Assembly: GCA_016703605.1 (NCBI GenBank)
Contig: JADJBU010000026.1
Location: 496,001-560,000 of the forward strand
Length of the DNA: 64,000 bases
Source: Candidatus Villigracilis adiacens
Lineage (GTDB): Bacteria > Chloroflexota > Anaerolineae > Anaerolineales > Villigracilaceae
Reading direction: 5' to 3'
Shown here: in pieces, positions 16,243 to 25,310 of the stretch
Position numbering within the stretch: position 1 is the stretch's first letter
How the letters are laid out: each line of letters opens with the position of its first letter
Program-made: the position numbers and the translations under genes
Notes under the pieces: model-generated
Seen by the model: only the letters and a program-made list of their open reading frames with translations
Databases searched by the model: none
What the model was told of the DNA's origin: nothing

Positions 16243-17339
16243 TACGAGCCTCCTTCCAATGCAGATAAAAGCTTGTCCGCTTCCTCCGAAGTAATCTTCT
16301 TCTCCTGAAGCATTTTCAGAATCACCAGGCGTTCCTCATCCGAAACCTGCTGTTTGGGCGGAACCGGCACCCCCTTGGACGAAAAGTTCCAGTTCCAACG
16401 GCCGACTTCCAAAGCCGCCCTGCCCCGTCCGCGTCGTTCCGCATCGCGCACCTTTTGCTCGATACGGCGATTGGCTGCTTCGATCTTGCGATTGGCGCGT
16501 TCGGTCGCCTGCTCCACGCGCCGCGAAATGCGCTCGCCAAACCCGGACCAATCCATGCCCATGCCCGCAAAATTGCCAAAATCCTCGGCTGAATCACCCG
16601 CATCCGACCGGTTCGAAACGCGGATGTCGCCGCCGGCGCTCAACGTGATCTGCGCCGAACCGTCGCCCAGCGTAATCACGCGGCTGGTGGCATCCTCTTC
16701 GTTGTTGACGCCGTCCCATTCCACGTCGATCTCGTCGGCATTGAGGGAAAGGGCGGCGTTTGTCTTGGGCGGCATGACCAAAAGGATATCGTCCCCCGCG
16801 TTGACGTTGTACACGTTGCCCGGCTGGGGGTTGATGTACATCACCACATCCTCGCCCACATTGGCGGTAACGCTGCCGCGCACATCGCGCAGGGCAAGGT
16901 CGTCTGTAATGGAGTCGAGAGTCACATTGCCCTCCACGCCGCGGATGGAGACATCCGAATCCGCTTTACGGATGTACAAATTCCCTTTTCCACCACGCAG
17001 GCTAAAGTCCGAATGAACCGTTTCTATCGCCACCGAATTCACATCGCGCATCGAAAGGTCGCCGGTAATATCCTTCAATTCGATCCCGCCCATCACACCG
17101 CGGATCGAGGCGTCGCCGTCGATCCTGGCGATCAAAACCCCCGAGCCTTTGGGAACGCGGATCGAAAGATCGTCGGTGCAGGAGATGCGCACCTGGTCGC
17201 CTTCGTGGTCTGCTCGCAATGCGTCGTCATCCGCCTTGAGCAGAATATCATCCCCCTCCCAGCCCACGAGACTGAGATCGCCGCTGACAGATTCGATCTG
17301 AATCTGCGGGGTTCTTCCGGCATTGATCGTCCTGGACAT
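16242..17339 (-). CDS. DUF4097-like beta-helix protein with C-terminal SHOCT-like motif
   Basis: A 365-residue protein. Residues 1-250 form short repeated beta units (VSGDLSLVGWEGDDILLKAD, IDGDASIRGVMGGIELKDIT, and so on), the pattern of DUF4097 putative-adhesin folds. A charged coiled coil follows (about 270-315, RISRRVEQATERANRKIEAA). The last 30 residues are the cluster motif (DEERLVILKMLQEKKITSEE, ADKLLSALEGG). There is no signal peptide, so a cytoplasmic location is inferred. It starts 3 bp after the DUF2089 gene. Confidence 0.78.
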   Translation of the reverse strand: MSRTINAGRTPQIQIESVSGDLSLVGWEGDDILLKADDDALRADHEGDQVRISCTDDLSIRVPKGSGVLIARIDGDASIRGVMGGIELKDITGDLSMRDVNSVAIETVHSDFSLRGGKGNLYIRKADSDVSIRGVEGNVTLDSITDDLALRDVRGSVTANVGEDVVMYINPQPGNVYNVNAGDDILLVMPPKTNAALSLNADEIDVEWDGVNNEEDATSRVITLGDGSAQITLSAGGDIRVSNRSDAGDSAEDFGNFAGMGMDWSGFGERISRRVEQATERANRKIEAANRRIEQKVRDAERRGRGRAALEVGRWNWNFSSKGVPVPPKQQVSDEERLVILKMLQEKKITSEEADKLLSALEGGS

Positions 17340-17342
17340 GGT

Positions 17343-17729
17343 CTATTCCTCCTCGCCGCGCAACATGCGCATTGCTTGTTCGGCTGTGATCTTCCCGGCT
17401 TCCAACTCGGCAATGACATCCCTGCGAGTTCCCTCATCCACGTCCGGCGATTCATCCCTGCCCGGTTCAAAACCGAGTTTGCGAATCACTTCATGCAGTC
17501 GGTTGCGGATGGTGGGATACGACCCCCACCGCTCCTCCTGCTCCATGCGGTTGATCTTGCCTTCGCACCGCACAAAAGAAATGACGAATTCGACCTGGTC
17601 TGGAGACAGGTTCGAAAACTGCCCCATTGCAAACTGACCCTCGATCGAGGTATCGCAGCTGGAGCAGTGCAGGCGGACAACTTCCATTTCAGACTGGCAG
17701 ATCGGGCAACGGGTTGGGGCGGGTCGCAT
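17343..17729 (-). CDS. DUF2089 family zinc-ribbon protein
   Basis: A 128-residue protein with an N-terminal zinc ribbon (CPICQSEMEVVRLHCSSC, residues 8-25) and the DUF2089 helical core (GQFSNLSPDQVEFVISFVRC, GSYPTIRNRLHEVIRKLGF). The C-terminus (RRDVIAELEAGKITAEQAMRMLRG) is a version of the same helix pair seen in the next genes. It is the first gene of the cluster and plausibly a DNA-binding regulator of it. It lies about 107 nt downstream of a perfect sigma-70 promoter. Confidence 0.85.
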   Translation of the reverse strand: MRPAPTRCPICQSEMEVVRLHCSSCDTSIEGQFAMGQFSNLSPDQVEFVISFVRCEGKINRMEQEERWGSYPTIRNRLHEVIRKLGFEPGRDESPDVDEGTRRDVIAELEAGKITAEQAMRMLRGEEE

Positions 17730-17842
17730 AATGGGTATCTCCGATTTATAATTGGCGGGTAAGGGTCGTTTTTTCGTAAAAATTCAAGATTTTCAATCTG
17801 GATTTGAGAAATGCCAATGCGCACATCTCAAATCCTAATAAA

Positions 17843-17870
17843 ATTATACTTATTATTTATTATTTGTCAA
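17843..17870 (-). promoter_or_regulatory. Consensus sigma-70 promoter for the DUF2089/SHOCT cluster
   Basis: On the minus strand TTGACA (17870-17865), a 16-bp AT-rich spacer and TATAAT (17848-17843) match the consensus at 12 of 12 positions. It lies in the divergent spacer with corA. Confidence 0.85.
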
Positions 17871-17949
17871 GCATAAATAAGGATTTTCAATACTTCATTA
17901 AAGATTATTGATTTCCCCTTTAAAATTCTTAATCTCCGTGGAGGTTTAT

Positions 17950-18936
17950 ATGATCCGCTCTCTTTTTTACAAACCCGGACAGCCCATCCGTATCGACATC
18001 CCCCCCGCCGAATTTCCCCGGCTCATCCGCGACCGAAGAGGAATGTTGTGGGTGGATTTCATCGGCGAGCCGGACGATCAAGCCGAGCCAATTCTTCGAA
18101 GCTTCGGTTTCCATCCGTTAGCCATTGACGATGCCCTGCAAGAAACGCATACTCCCAAGGTCGACGACTGGGGCGATTATCTTTATATCGTCTTGAGCAT
18201 CCTGAACTACCGGCAGGAGAACGGGGTATTCGACGCCGAGATGGATGAACTGGACGTCTTCCTCGGTCAGAACTTCGTGGTCACTTTCCACGACCAGTTA
18301 CTGACAGCCGTCGAAGATACCTGGATCGCCTGTCAGCGCGACATCCGCCATGTGCAGGACGGCGCCGATCATCTGCTCTACCGCATCGTGGATTCGCTGG
18401 TAATGAGTTACATGCCCCTGATCGAAGACATAGACGCGCAAGTGGATCAGATCGAAGACAGAGTCTTCGACAAGCCTCACCCTGAGATTCTCGAGCAGAT
18501 CTTCGCCCTGAAACGCATCCTGCTCACGATGAGACGAATCCTGCTCCCCCAGCGTGAGGTGTTAAACAAACTTGCCCGCGACGACTACCGGGTGATCGCC
18601 CCCCGCGACCGGGTCTTCTTCCGCGATATTTACGACCACCTCGTCCGCCTTCACGACCTGAACGAAAGCCTGCGCGACCTGGTCAGCGGCGCGTTGGACA
18701 CGTACCTTTCGGTCACGAACAATCGCATGAATGAGATCATGAAGGTTTTAACCGTCATCACAACCTTCTTCATGCCCATCACCTTCATTACCGGCTTCTT
18801 CGGCATGAATTTCTTCGAGCCGGTCACCCAACTATCCGGCTGGACAAGCCAGCAAGCCTTCGCTGTCACCCTCGGGCTGATGGTTGGGCTGCCCTTCCTT
18901 ATGTATCTTTGGATGCGCGGCAGGACATGGATTTAA
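17950..18936 (+). CDS. corA: Magnesium/cobalt transporter CorA
   Basis: A 328-residue CorA: a large cytoplasmic N-terminal domain with the long stalk helix, then two C-terminal membrane helices. The hallmark GMN signature is present (ITGFFGMNFFEPV), and the C-terminus is the usual basic MYLWMRGRTW. ATG 17950 is preceded by GTGGAGGTTTAT, a better start than the in-frame codon at 17908. It forms a homopentameric Mg2+/Co2+ channel. It is transcribed divergently from the DUF2089 cluster, and lexA lies downstream with its own promoter. Confidence 0.95.
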   Translation: MIRSLFYKPGQPIRIDIPPAEFPRLIRDRRGMLWVDFIGEPDDQAEPILRSFGFHPLAIDDALQETHTPKVDDWGDYLYIVLSILNYRQENGVFDAEMDELDVFLGQNFVVTFHDQLLTAVEDTWIACQRDIRHVQDGADHLLYRIVDSLVMSYMPLIEDIDAQVDQIEDRVFDKPHPEILEQIFALKRILLTMRRILLPQREVLNKLARDDYRVIAPRDRVFFRDIYDHLVRLHDLNESLRDLVSGALDTYLSVTNNRMNEIMKVLTVITTFFMPITFITGFFGMNFFEPVTQLSGWTSQQAFAVTLGLMVGLPFLMYLWMRGRTWI

Positions 18937-18960
18937 CGGTAAAACCCGCGAAAAAAATCC

Positions 18961-18989
18961 TTGACACAGAACAGGCGTTCGGTTATCAT
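18961..18989 (+). promoter_or_regulatory. lexA promoter with embedded SOS (LexA) box
   Basis: TTGACA (18961-18966), a 17-bp spacer and TATCAT (18984-18989). Inside the spacer, GAACAGGCGTTC (18969-18980) fits GAAC-N4-GTTC, the Gram-positive-type LexA operator. LexA bound here would block RNA polymerase, the expected autoregulation. Confidence 0.85.
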
Positions 18990-19055
18990 TCCTAGCACAA
19001 ATGAGCGAAGAATGCTCTGTACCCATGCCAGTTTGCTGGCAGGAGGCTTGAAACA

Positions 19056-19727
19056 ATGATGGTTCGAAAAAGCAAGGGAATTGGCGAACGCCACCAAAAA
19101 ATCCTGGGGTTTATCGCGTCTTACCAGCGCGAACACAAGCACCCCCCTTCCATTCGTGAAATTGGGGAACACTGTGATATTTCCTCCACTTCGGTTGTAA
19201 ATTACTACCTCGACCAGCTTGAAAAGGAAGGGCTGTTGGAGCGTGACCGCAAAATTTCGCGCGGAATGCGCCTCATCGGCGATAACAACCCCCTCGGCGA
19301 CATGCTCCGCGTTCCGTTGATGGGCGTCATTCAAGCCGGTGAACCCATCCTCGTGCCTTCCGAGTCTCCGTTTACCCCGGAAGATTCGGTCGAGATCGCC
19401 ATGTCCATGATGCCTTCCAGGGAAAAGGGAAAAGACCTCTTCGCCCTTCAAGTCCAGGGAGATTCGATGATTGACGCGATGATCAACGACGGCGATATCG
19501 TGATCCTGAAACCTGCCCAGGATGCCCGCAATGGCGAGATGGTGGCTGTCTGGCTTACCGAGCGCAACGAAACCACGCTCAAGTATTACTACAAGGAAAA
19601 GGATGGCTACCGCCTCCAGCCCGCCAACCCCGCCTTCAAGCCGATTATGATCAAGAAGAACGAGACCATCGACATCAAGGGCAAGGTGGTCATGGTCATC
19701 CGCAAAATGGAGCGGATGGCGGCGTAA
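19056..19727 (+). CDS. lexA: SOS repressor LexA
   Basis: A 223-residue LexA. The N-terminal winged helix (about 10-70, with PPSIREIGEHCDISSTSVVNYYLDQL in two parts) binds the SOS box. The self-cleavage bond is Ala94-Gly95 (VIQAGEP), with catalytic Ser137 (GDSMID) and Lys176 (TTLKYYY), so the protein should be RecA-cleavable. The ribosome site GGCAGGAGGC lies upstream of tandem ATG codons at 19056 and 19059, and either may be used. The promoter 70-95 bp upstream carries its own operator. Confidence 0.96.
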   Translation: MMVRKSKGIGERHQKILGFIASYQREHKHPPSIREIGEHCDISSTSVVNYYLDQLEKEGLLERDRKISRGMRLIGDNNPLGDMLRVPLMGVIQAGEPILVPSESPFTPEDSVEIAMSMMPSREKGKDLFALQVQGDSMIDAMINDGDIVILKPAQDARNGEMVAVWLTERNETTLKYYYKEKDGYRLQPANPAFKPIMIKKNETIDIKGKVVMVIRKMERMAA

Positions 19728-19743
19728 CCTCCAAAAGATTTAG

Positions 19744-19786
19744 AATCAAAAAGAGACCATCCAAATCGGACGGTCTCTTTTTGATT
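19744..19786. terminator. Bidirectional terminator between lexA and rplL
   Basis: AATCAAAAAGAGACC (19744-19758) pairs with GGTCTCTTTTTGATT (19772-19786), with tracts of A before and T after the stem, so it serves both convergent genes. Confidence 0.9.
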
Positions 19787-19796
19787 TCGGAGAAAA

Positions 19797-20174
19797 TTAC
19801 TCGACGACGACCTGGGCGCCGGCTTCTTCGAGCTTCTTCTTGGCGTCCATGGCGGCATCCTTGCCCACGCCGGTGAGCACCTTGGAACCGGCGGTTTCGG
19901 CAAGGGTCTTGGCTTCGCCGAGACCGAGGGAGGTCAACTGGCGGACGACCTTGATGACGTCGATCTTCTTGGCGCCAGCATCCTTGATGACCACGTCGAA
20001 TTCGGTCTTCTCTTCAACAGGTTCGGCAGCGGCGGCGGGGCCAGCGGCGGCAACAGCCACCGGAGCGGCAGCAGAAACGCCCCATTTTTCTTCGAGCATT
20101 TTCACGAGGTCAGCGGCCTCGAGAACGGAAAGGGTGGACAGTTCATCCACGAGTTTTGCGAGCTTGTCGGACAT
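19797..20174 (-). CDS. rplL: Ribosomal protein bL12 (L7/L12)
   Basis: A 125-residue stalk protein. The N-terminal dimerisation helices (LVDELSTLSVLEAADLVKML), an Ala-rich hinge and the C-terminal domain (EKTEFDVVIKDAGAKKIDVI, GLGEAKTLAETAGSKVL) are complete. L12 dimers on uL10 recruit translational GTPases. It is the last gene of the minus-strand ribosomal block and ends at the bidirectional terminator. The rplJ stop lies 67 bp upstream. Confidence 0.97.
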   Translation of the reverse strand: MSDKLAKLVDELSTLSVLEAADLVKMLEEKWGVSAAAPVAVAAAGPAAAAEPVEEKTEFDVVIKDAGAKKIDVIKVVRQLTSLGLGEAKTLAETAGSKVLTGVGKDAAMDAKKKLEEAGAQVVVE

Positions 20175-20241
20175 TGTTTAGCACTCCTTGCTAAGAAATA
20201 GTTGATGTTTGATACGGATTTGCGAGTCTGGCTCGCAGAAA

Positions 20242-20772
20242 CTACGCGGCGGCTTGCGCGCTTTCGGCGCGAGCCTTGATGACGGCAGCCAGTCCGCGGG
20301 CGGGTTCTGCCAGCGTACGGACGAGTTTGCCAGCCGGCGCTTGTAAAACGCCAAGCAGGGTCGCGCGCATGACGGGCAGCGGCGGCAGGTCAGACAATGC
20401 CTTGACCTGGGCGGCGCTCATGGATTTACCAGCCATGAAACCGCCTTTGACCTTGACGAACTCATTGCCTTTTGTGGCGTCGGTCAGCGCTTTCGCAGTG
20501 GATGCGGGGTCTGTAAACGCGAACGAGACAGCCGTGGACTTGACCAGCATATCGCCCGGCATATCCATGCCGTTGTCTGCAAAAACGCGGCGGACCAGCG
20601 TATTCTTGACCACATGGAATTCGCCGCCGGCTTCGCGGATCTTCGCGCGCAGACCATCGAGCGACTTCATGTTTGCGCCTGTGTATTCCACAAGAATGAC
20701 TGCTTCGCTGCGCTTGATCCAGTCGTTATACTGAGCCAGCACTTCTTCCTTGCGTTGCTTTGAAATTGCCAA
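20242..20772 (-). CDS. rplJ: Ribosomal protein uL10
   Basis: A 176-residue uL10, the base of the L12 stalk. The N-terminus LAISKQRKEEVLAQYNDWIK, the EYTGANMKSLDGLRAKIREAGGEF segment (in two parts) and the C-terminal L12-binding helix (LVRTLAEPARGLAAVIKARA) are as expected. The start is most likely TTG at 20772-20770, since AAAGGAGGTG lies about 9 nt upstream; the longer frame to 20823 runs through the leader hairpin and is rejected. Expression is probably controlled through that leader. Confidence 0.95.
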   Translation of the reverse strand: MAISKQRKEEVLAQYNDWIKRSEAVILVEYTGANMKSLDGLRAKIREAGGEFHVVKNTLVRRVFADNGMDMPGDMLVKSTAVSFAFTDPASTAKALTDATKGNEFVKVKGGFMAGKSMSAAQVKALSDLPPLPVMRATLLGVLQAPAGKLVRTLAEPARGLAAVIKARAESAQAAA

Positions 20773-20795
20773 AGGGTATTCACCTCCTTTCAAAT

Positions 20796-20900
20796 AAAAA
20801 GTCTTTGCCACTCTCGCAGGCAAAGACTTTTTCGCAAACGCGCAGCGCGGAGGCGCTGAAAAATGCTACTGGGTCCTCACCTGAGCAGGAAATTAAGTGA
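20796..20900 (-). promoter_or_regulatory. Ribosomal protein L10 leader with attenuator hairpin
   Basis: The 193-bp gap between rplA and rplJ carries AAAAAGTCTTTGCC (20832-20819, minus sense) pairing with GGCAAAGACTTTTT (20809-20796). The T run stops about 10 nt before the rplJ Shine-Dalgarno. A second stem (CAGCGCCTCCGCGCTG) lies just upstream. Position and form match L10 leaders, where L10-L12 binding represses its own operon. The exact start is estimated. Confidence 0.7.
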
Positions 20901-20965
20901 CGCCATAAGCGCCACACCCGCCTTCATTGGCGAAGTGGTATATCAGGAATTATAGGATAATCTGC

Positions 20966-21679
20966 TTATCCTTCTCCATCAATGTGTTCATTGGGGTCGA
21001 CTTTAACGCCGGGTCCCATGGTGGAGGCAACCGTAATGCGCTTGACGAAGTTGCCCTTCGCGCCAGATGGGCGGGATTTGTTGATCGCGTCCATCAGAGC
21101 CACGTAATTCTCAAATAATTTTTGGGCATCGAAAGAAGCCTTGCCGATGGAAACGTGGATGTTATTGCTCTTATCAAGGCGGTATTCCACACGGCCTGCT
21201 TTGGCTTCCTTGATGGCACGGTCCATATCCGAGGCGGGCACAACGGTCCCAGCCTTGGGGTTCGGCATCAAGCCGCGCGGACCAAGCACACGACCCAGGC
21301 GACCCACCTTCCCCATCGCATCGGGGGTGGCGATTGCGACATCGAAATCCAACATGCCGCCTTCGATCTTCTTCAGTGATTCATCATCGTCCGCGACAAA
21401 ATCCGCGCCGGCAGCGCGGGCAGCGGCGGCGCCATCTGCCTGGGCAAAAACCAAAACGCGAACAGTCTTGCCCAAACCGTGGGGAAGCACAACCACATCG
21501 CGCAATTGCTGGTCAGACTGGCGCGAATCGAGCGTGGTGCGCATATGAACTTCGATGGTGGAATCGAACTTGGTAATGCTGGTTTCCTTTGCCAAAGCCA
21601 CCGCTTCCTTCGCGGAATAGACCTTCTCAATATCAACCTTGGCGAGAGCCGCCGTGTATTTCTTTCCGTGTTTAGCCAT
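20966..21679 (-). CDS. rplA: Ribosomal protein uL1
   Basis: A 237-residue uL1, a component of the mobile L1 stalk and often a translational repressor of its own operon. It begins MAKHGKKYTAALAKVD and shows the family signature (FDSTIEVHMRTTLDSRQSDQ) and LGPRGLMPNPKAGTVV. ATG 21679 follows ACGGAGGATAAA, and the extra in-frame codons up to 21727 are spacer. rplK ends 53 bp upstream. Confidence 0.97.
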   Translation of the reverse strand: MAKHGKKYTAALAKVDIEKVYSAKEAVALAKETSITKFDSTIEVHMRTTLDSRQSDQQLRDVVVLPHGLGKTVRVLVFAQADGAAAARAAGADFVADDDESLKKIEGGMLDFDVAIATPDAMGKVGRLGRVLGPRGLMPNPKAGTVVPASDMDRAIKEAKAGRVEYRLDKSNNIHVSIGKASFDAQKLFENYVALMDAINKSRPSGAKGNFVKRITVASTMGPGVKVDPNEHIDGEG

Positions 21680-21731
21680 TTTATCCTCCGTGGTACAAGC
21701 GGACAGCCCGAAGCCGTCCTCCCACAATTAA

Positions 21732-22157
21732 TTAGTCAACTACCGTAATACCCATCGAACGGGCGGTGCCTTCGATTTGAAGCATCGCTCCTTCGAGGCT
21801 GATCGCGTTGAGGTCTTTCATCTTCAACTCGGCAATTTCCCTCACCTGGGCGCGGGTCACCTTGCCGACCTTGTCCTTGTTCGGGGTACCCGAGCCTTTT
21901 TCGACCTTGGCGGCTTTACGCAGGAGCACAGCCGCGGGCGAGGTGCGCAACACAAAGGTGAACGAACCATCGGTAAAGATGGTGATCTCAGCCGGAAGTA
22001 CTTCACCCGGGCGGTTGGATGTGCGCGCGTTGTATTCCTTGCAGAATGCCATGATGTTGATGCCATGGCTTGCCAACGCAGGACCCACCGGGGGCGCCGG
22101 GTTTGCCTTTCCAGCCTCAAGCTGGAGACGTACGATTGCTTTTAGTTTCTTTGCCAT
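21732..22157 (-). CDS. rplK: Ribosomal protein uL11
   Basis: A 141-residue uL11, the standard length, starting MAKKLKAIVRLQLEAGKANP. It has the Pro-rich PPVGPALASHGINIMAFCKEY N-terminal domain and the C-terminal rRNA-binding domain (KMKDLNAISLEGAMLQIEGT). It forms part of the GTPase-associated centre. The longer frame to 22205 precedes the ribosome site (CAGGAGTAAATGA) and is not used. Confidence 0.97.
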   Translation of the reverse strand: MAKKLKAIVRLQLEAGKANPAPPVGPALASHGINIMAFCKEYNARTSNRPGEVLPAEITIFTDGSFTFVLRTSPAAVLLRKAAKVEKGSGTPNKDKVGKVTRAQVREIAELKMKDLNAISLEGAMLQIEGTARSMGITVVD

Positions 22158-22271
22158 TTCATTTACTCCTGTGGTTTTAGCGTGACGTTCTCGCGCCACT
22201 CCCACTAATCAGTAATCAGAAAACAAGTTTCAGCGAACTGAGGACCGGCAACTGACGACTGCTTACTGGTT

Positions 22272-22964
22272 CTACGATTTTTCTACCTGCAAAAAGTCCA
22301 GTTCCACCGGCGTTTCACGCCCGAAGAAACTGACCATCACACGCACCTTGCTGCGTTCCATATCGATCTCGGCGACCACGCCGCGGAAATCGTTGAACGG
22401 TCCGTCAATGATGCGGACGCGCTCACCCTGCTTGAATGTGACCTTGACCGTCGGCGAATCGGCTTCCGTGCGCTTGACGATCTGTGCCACTTCCTCGGGG
22501 CGCAGCGGGGTCGGGGAATTCCCCATTCCAACGAAGCCGGTCACGCCAGGGGTGTTGCGCACCACATACCAGGACTCTTCGGTCAACGCCATGTTGACCA
22601 GCACATACCCGGGGAAGATGTGGCGCTCCACCGTGCGGCGCTTGCCATCTTTGACTTCGATCTCTTCCTGCATGGGGATGAAGACATCGAATATCCTATC
22701 CTTCATGCCCATCGTTTCGATACGCTGTTCGAGATTGTGGCGCACCTTGTTCTCGTAACCCGAGTAACAATGGATGACATACCACGCGGGACCTTCAACA
22801 GTGGTCTCTACGGGGGGAAGGTTCGAGGGAAGTTTCGCCTCGGGCGCGGGGGCAGGCTTAGGTTCCGGACCCGAATCGGGAACATCCGCTGAAGCAGGCT
22901 GCTCCACCGTGGCTTCCTCCATCGGTTCTTGATCGAATTGCTCTTTCGGTTCCGGAAAATCCAT
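22272..22964 (-). CDS. nusG: Transcription termination/antitermination factor NusG
   Basis: A 230-residue NusG. The NGN domain begins at WYVIHCYSGYENKVRHNLEQ (about 61-80) and the C-terminal KOW domain is GERVRIIDGPFNDFRGVV. A 55-residue acidic, Pro-rich N-terminal extension precedes the NGN domain and is not part of the core fold. NusG binds RNA polymerase and couples it to Rho or the ribosome. It lies 14 bp after secE. Confidence 0.96.
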   Translation of the reverse strand: MDFPEPKEQFDQEPMEEATVEQPASADVPDSGPEPKPAPAPEAKLPSNLPPVETTVEGPAWYVIHCYSGYENKVRHNLEQRIETMGMKDRIFDVFIPMQEEIEVKDGKRRTVERHIFPGYVLVNMALTEESWYVVRNTPGVTGFVGMGNSPTPLRPEEVAQIVKRTEADSPTVKVTFKQGERVRIIDGPFNDFRGVVAEIDMERSKVRVMVSFFGRETPVELDFLQVEKS

Positions 22965-22978
22965 ATAAATCTTCCAAA

Positions 22979-23197
22979 CTAGATCGCGAGGATCAGGTTC
23001 AATAATTCTCCGGCGAGGAAATCCACGCCAGCCAGGAAAAGCCCAACCACCAACATCACAAGCAAAACCAGCCCGGTCAGGCGGCGCGCCTCGGGCCAGG
23101 TAGGCCAGCTGACTTTTCGCAGTTCGCCCGTTGTCTCGCGGAAATAACGCTGGATGGCGTTTTCCTGTTTCTTGACTTTCTTTGCCTTCTCAGCCAA
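22979..23197 (-). CDS. secE: Preprotein translocase subunit SecE
   Basis: A 72-residue single-span SecE. A basic N-terminus with the amphipathic helix (NAIQRYFRETTGELRKVSWPTW, in the family form KVxWPT) is followed by one transmembrane helix (LVLLVMLVVGLFLAGVDFLA). It stabilises SecY in the membrane. It lies between tRNA-Trp and nusG, the common bacterial order. Confidence 0.96.
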   Translation of the reverse strand: MAEKAKKVKKQENAIQRYFRETTGELRKVSWPTWPEARRLTGLVLLVMLVVGLFLAGVDFLAGELLNLILAI

Positions 23198-23256
23198 GGG
23201 ACTACTCCTTCAGATTTTTACGGCTAAAACGCCGCGGGGCGCGGCGTTGCCTTAGG

Positions 23257-23329
23257 CAGGCCAGGTAGGACTTGAACCCACAACCGCTCGTTTTGGAGAC
23301 GAGAGCTCTGCCAATTGAGCCACTGGCCT
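23257..23329 (-). tRNA. trnW: tRNA-Trp (anticodon CCA)
   Basis: A 73-nt cloverleaf: acceptor arms AGGCCAG and CTGGCCT, anticodon stem CTCGT/ACGAG with loop CTCCAAA, and T-loop GTTCAAG. The 3' CCA is not encoded. It sits between rpmG and secE. Confidence 0.95.
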
Positions 23330-23348
23330 AGAAGTGTCAGGTGTTTTG

Positions 23349-23381
23349 GTGTCACGTGTCAGGAAACCTGACACGTGACAC
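23349..23381. repeat. Perfect 15-bp stem-loop between rpmG and tRNA-Trp
   Basis: GTGTCACGTGTCAGG (23349-23363), loop AAA and its exact complement (23367-23381). Outer GTGTCAGGTG / CACTTGACAC words (23335-23344, 23386-23395) extend it imperfectly. It probably marks an mRNA/tRNA processing site in the co-transcript. Confidence 0.65.
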
Positions 23382-23402
23382 TTCGCACTTGACACCATTT
23401 CA

Positions 23403-23573
23403 CTACTTGGTTTCGCGGTGTACTGTATGCTTCTTGCAGCGGTCGCAGTACTTCTTCAATTCCATCCGGTTCGGATCGTTGCGCCGATTCTTTTCAGTGG
23501 TGTAGTTGCGTTCCTTGCAGTCGTTGCACTGCAGGGTGATCACCGGACGAACGTCTTTCTTCTTGGAAGCCAT
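23403..23573 (-). CDS. rpmG: Ribosomal protein bL33
   Basis: A 56-residue protein read directly from the sequence, starting MASKKKDVRPVITLQCNDCK and ending KKYCDRCKKHTVHRETK. It is the zinc-ribbon (C+) form with two CxxC pairs. ATG is at 23573-23571 and TAG at 23405-23403. It lies 23 bp after tuf and ahead of tRNA-Trp and secE, the usual neighbourhood of rpmG. Confidence 0.96.
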   Translation of the reverse strand: MASKKKDVRPVITLQCNDCKERNYTTEKNRRNDPNRMELKKYCDRCKKHTVHRETK

Positions 23574-23596
23574 GTTACTACCTTACTTTCAGTTTC

Positions 23597-24796
<1,200 letters not shown>

Positions 24797-24842
24797 GTTT
24801 CGCTCTCCTTGGTTATAGTGAAGAAATGCTTTTCAGCAACTG

Positions 24843-24915
24843 AGCCCTCAACGAGATTTGAACCCGTGACCTCACCCTTACCAAGGGTGTGCTCTGCCAG
24901 CTGAGCTATGAGGGC
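24843..24915 (-). tRNA. trnT: tRNA-Thr (anticodon GGT)
   Basis: A 73-nt tRNA with acceptor arms GCCCTCA and TGAGGGC, anticodon arm CACCC/GGGTG with loop TTGGTAA, and T-loop GTTCAAA. CCA is not encoded. It lies 46 bp upstream of tuf. Confidence 0.95.
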
Positions 24916-24968
24916 ATTGCGTGCTGTACCCCATGTGACTGGGGTGCGTCAATATCGCATTGACGCAG

Positions 24969-25051
24969 TGGGCAGTGAAGGATTCGAACCTCCGAAGTCT
25001 TCTGACAACTGATTTACAGTCAGTCCCCTTTGGCCACTTGGGTAACTGCCC
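24969..25051 (-). tRNA. trnY: tRNA-Tyr (anticodon GTA)
   Basis: An 83-nt class II tRNA with a long variable arm. Acceptor arms GGGCAGT and ACTGCCC, anticodon stem ACTGA/TCAGT with loop CTGTAAA, and T-loop GTTCGAA. CCA is not encoded. Confidence 0.95.
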
Positions 25052-25100
25052 ATTTTTATTATTAATCGATCACCGATTCTTCGCTCACCCGGTAATCCAG

Positions 25101-25173
25101 AGCCGACGACGAGAATCGAACTCGTAACCGCCCGCTTACAAGGCGGGTGCTCTGCCGATTGAGCTACGTCGGC
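25101..25173 (-). tRNA. trnT: tRNA-Thr (anticodon TGT)
   Basis: A 73-nt tRNA with acceptor arms GCCGACG and CGTCGGC, anticodon arm CCCGC/GCGGG with loop CTTGTAA, and T-loop GTTCGAT. It is the first gene after the promoter at 25189-25216. CCA is not encoded. Confidence 0.95.
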
Positions 25174-25188
25174 AAACTAAGCGGACAG

Positions 25189-25216
25189 ATTATACCAAAA
25201 CAATTCCGAGCGTCAA
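25189..25216 (-). promoter_or_regulatory. Promoter of the tRNA-tuf operon
   Basis: On the minus strand TTGACG (25216-25211), a 16-bp spacer ending TGG, and TATAAT (25194-25189). The TGG before TATAAT also gives an extended -10. It lies 16 bp upstream of the first tRNA. Confidence 0.85.
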
Positions 25217-25263
25217 GCAATTTTCAGCGCAATGAACCTGAAATAATTCTCGAAAAATGCCCC

Positions 25264-25306
25264 TTGACAGTCAAGCCTGCTTCGTTTATATTTAGAACAT
25301 AAGTTC
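25264..25306 (+). promoter_or_regulatory. Promoter with overlapping GAAC-N4-GTTC box (possible SOS operator)
   Basis: TTGACA (25264-25269), a 17-bp spacer and TATATT (25287-25292), immediately followed by GAACATAAGTTC (25295-25306). The box has the same GAAC-N4-GTTC core as the lexA operator and covers the expected transcription start. Confidence 0.65.
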
Positions 25307-25310
25307 TATT

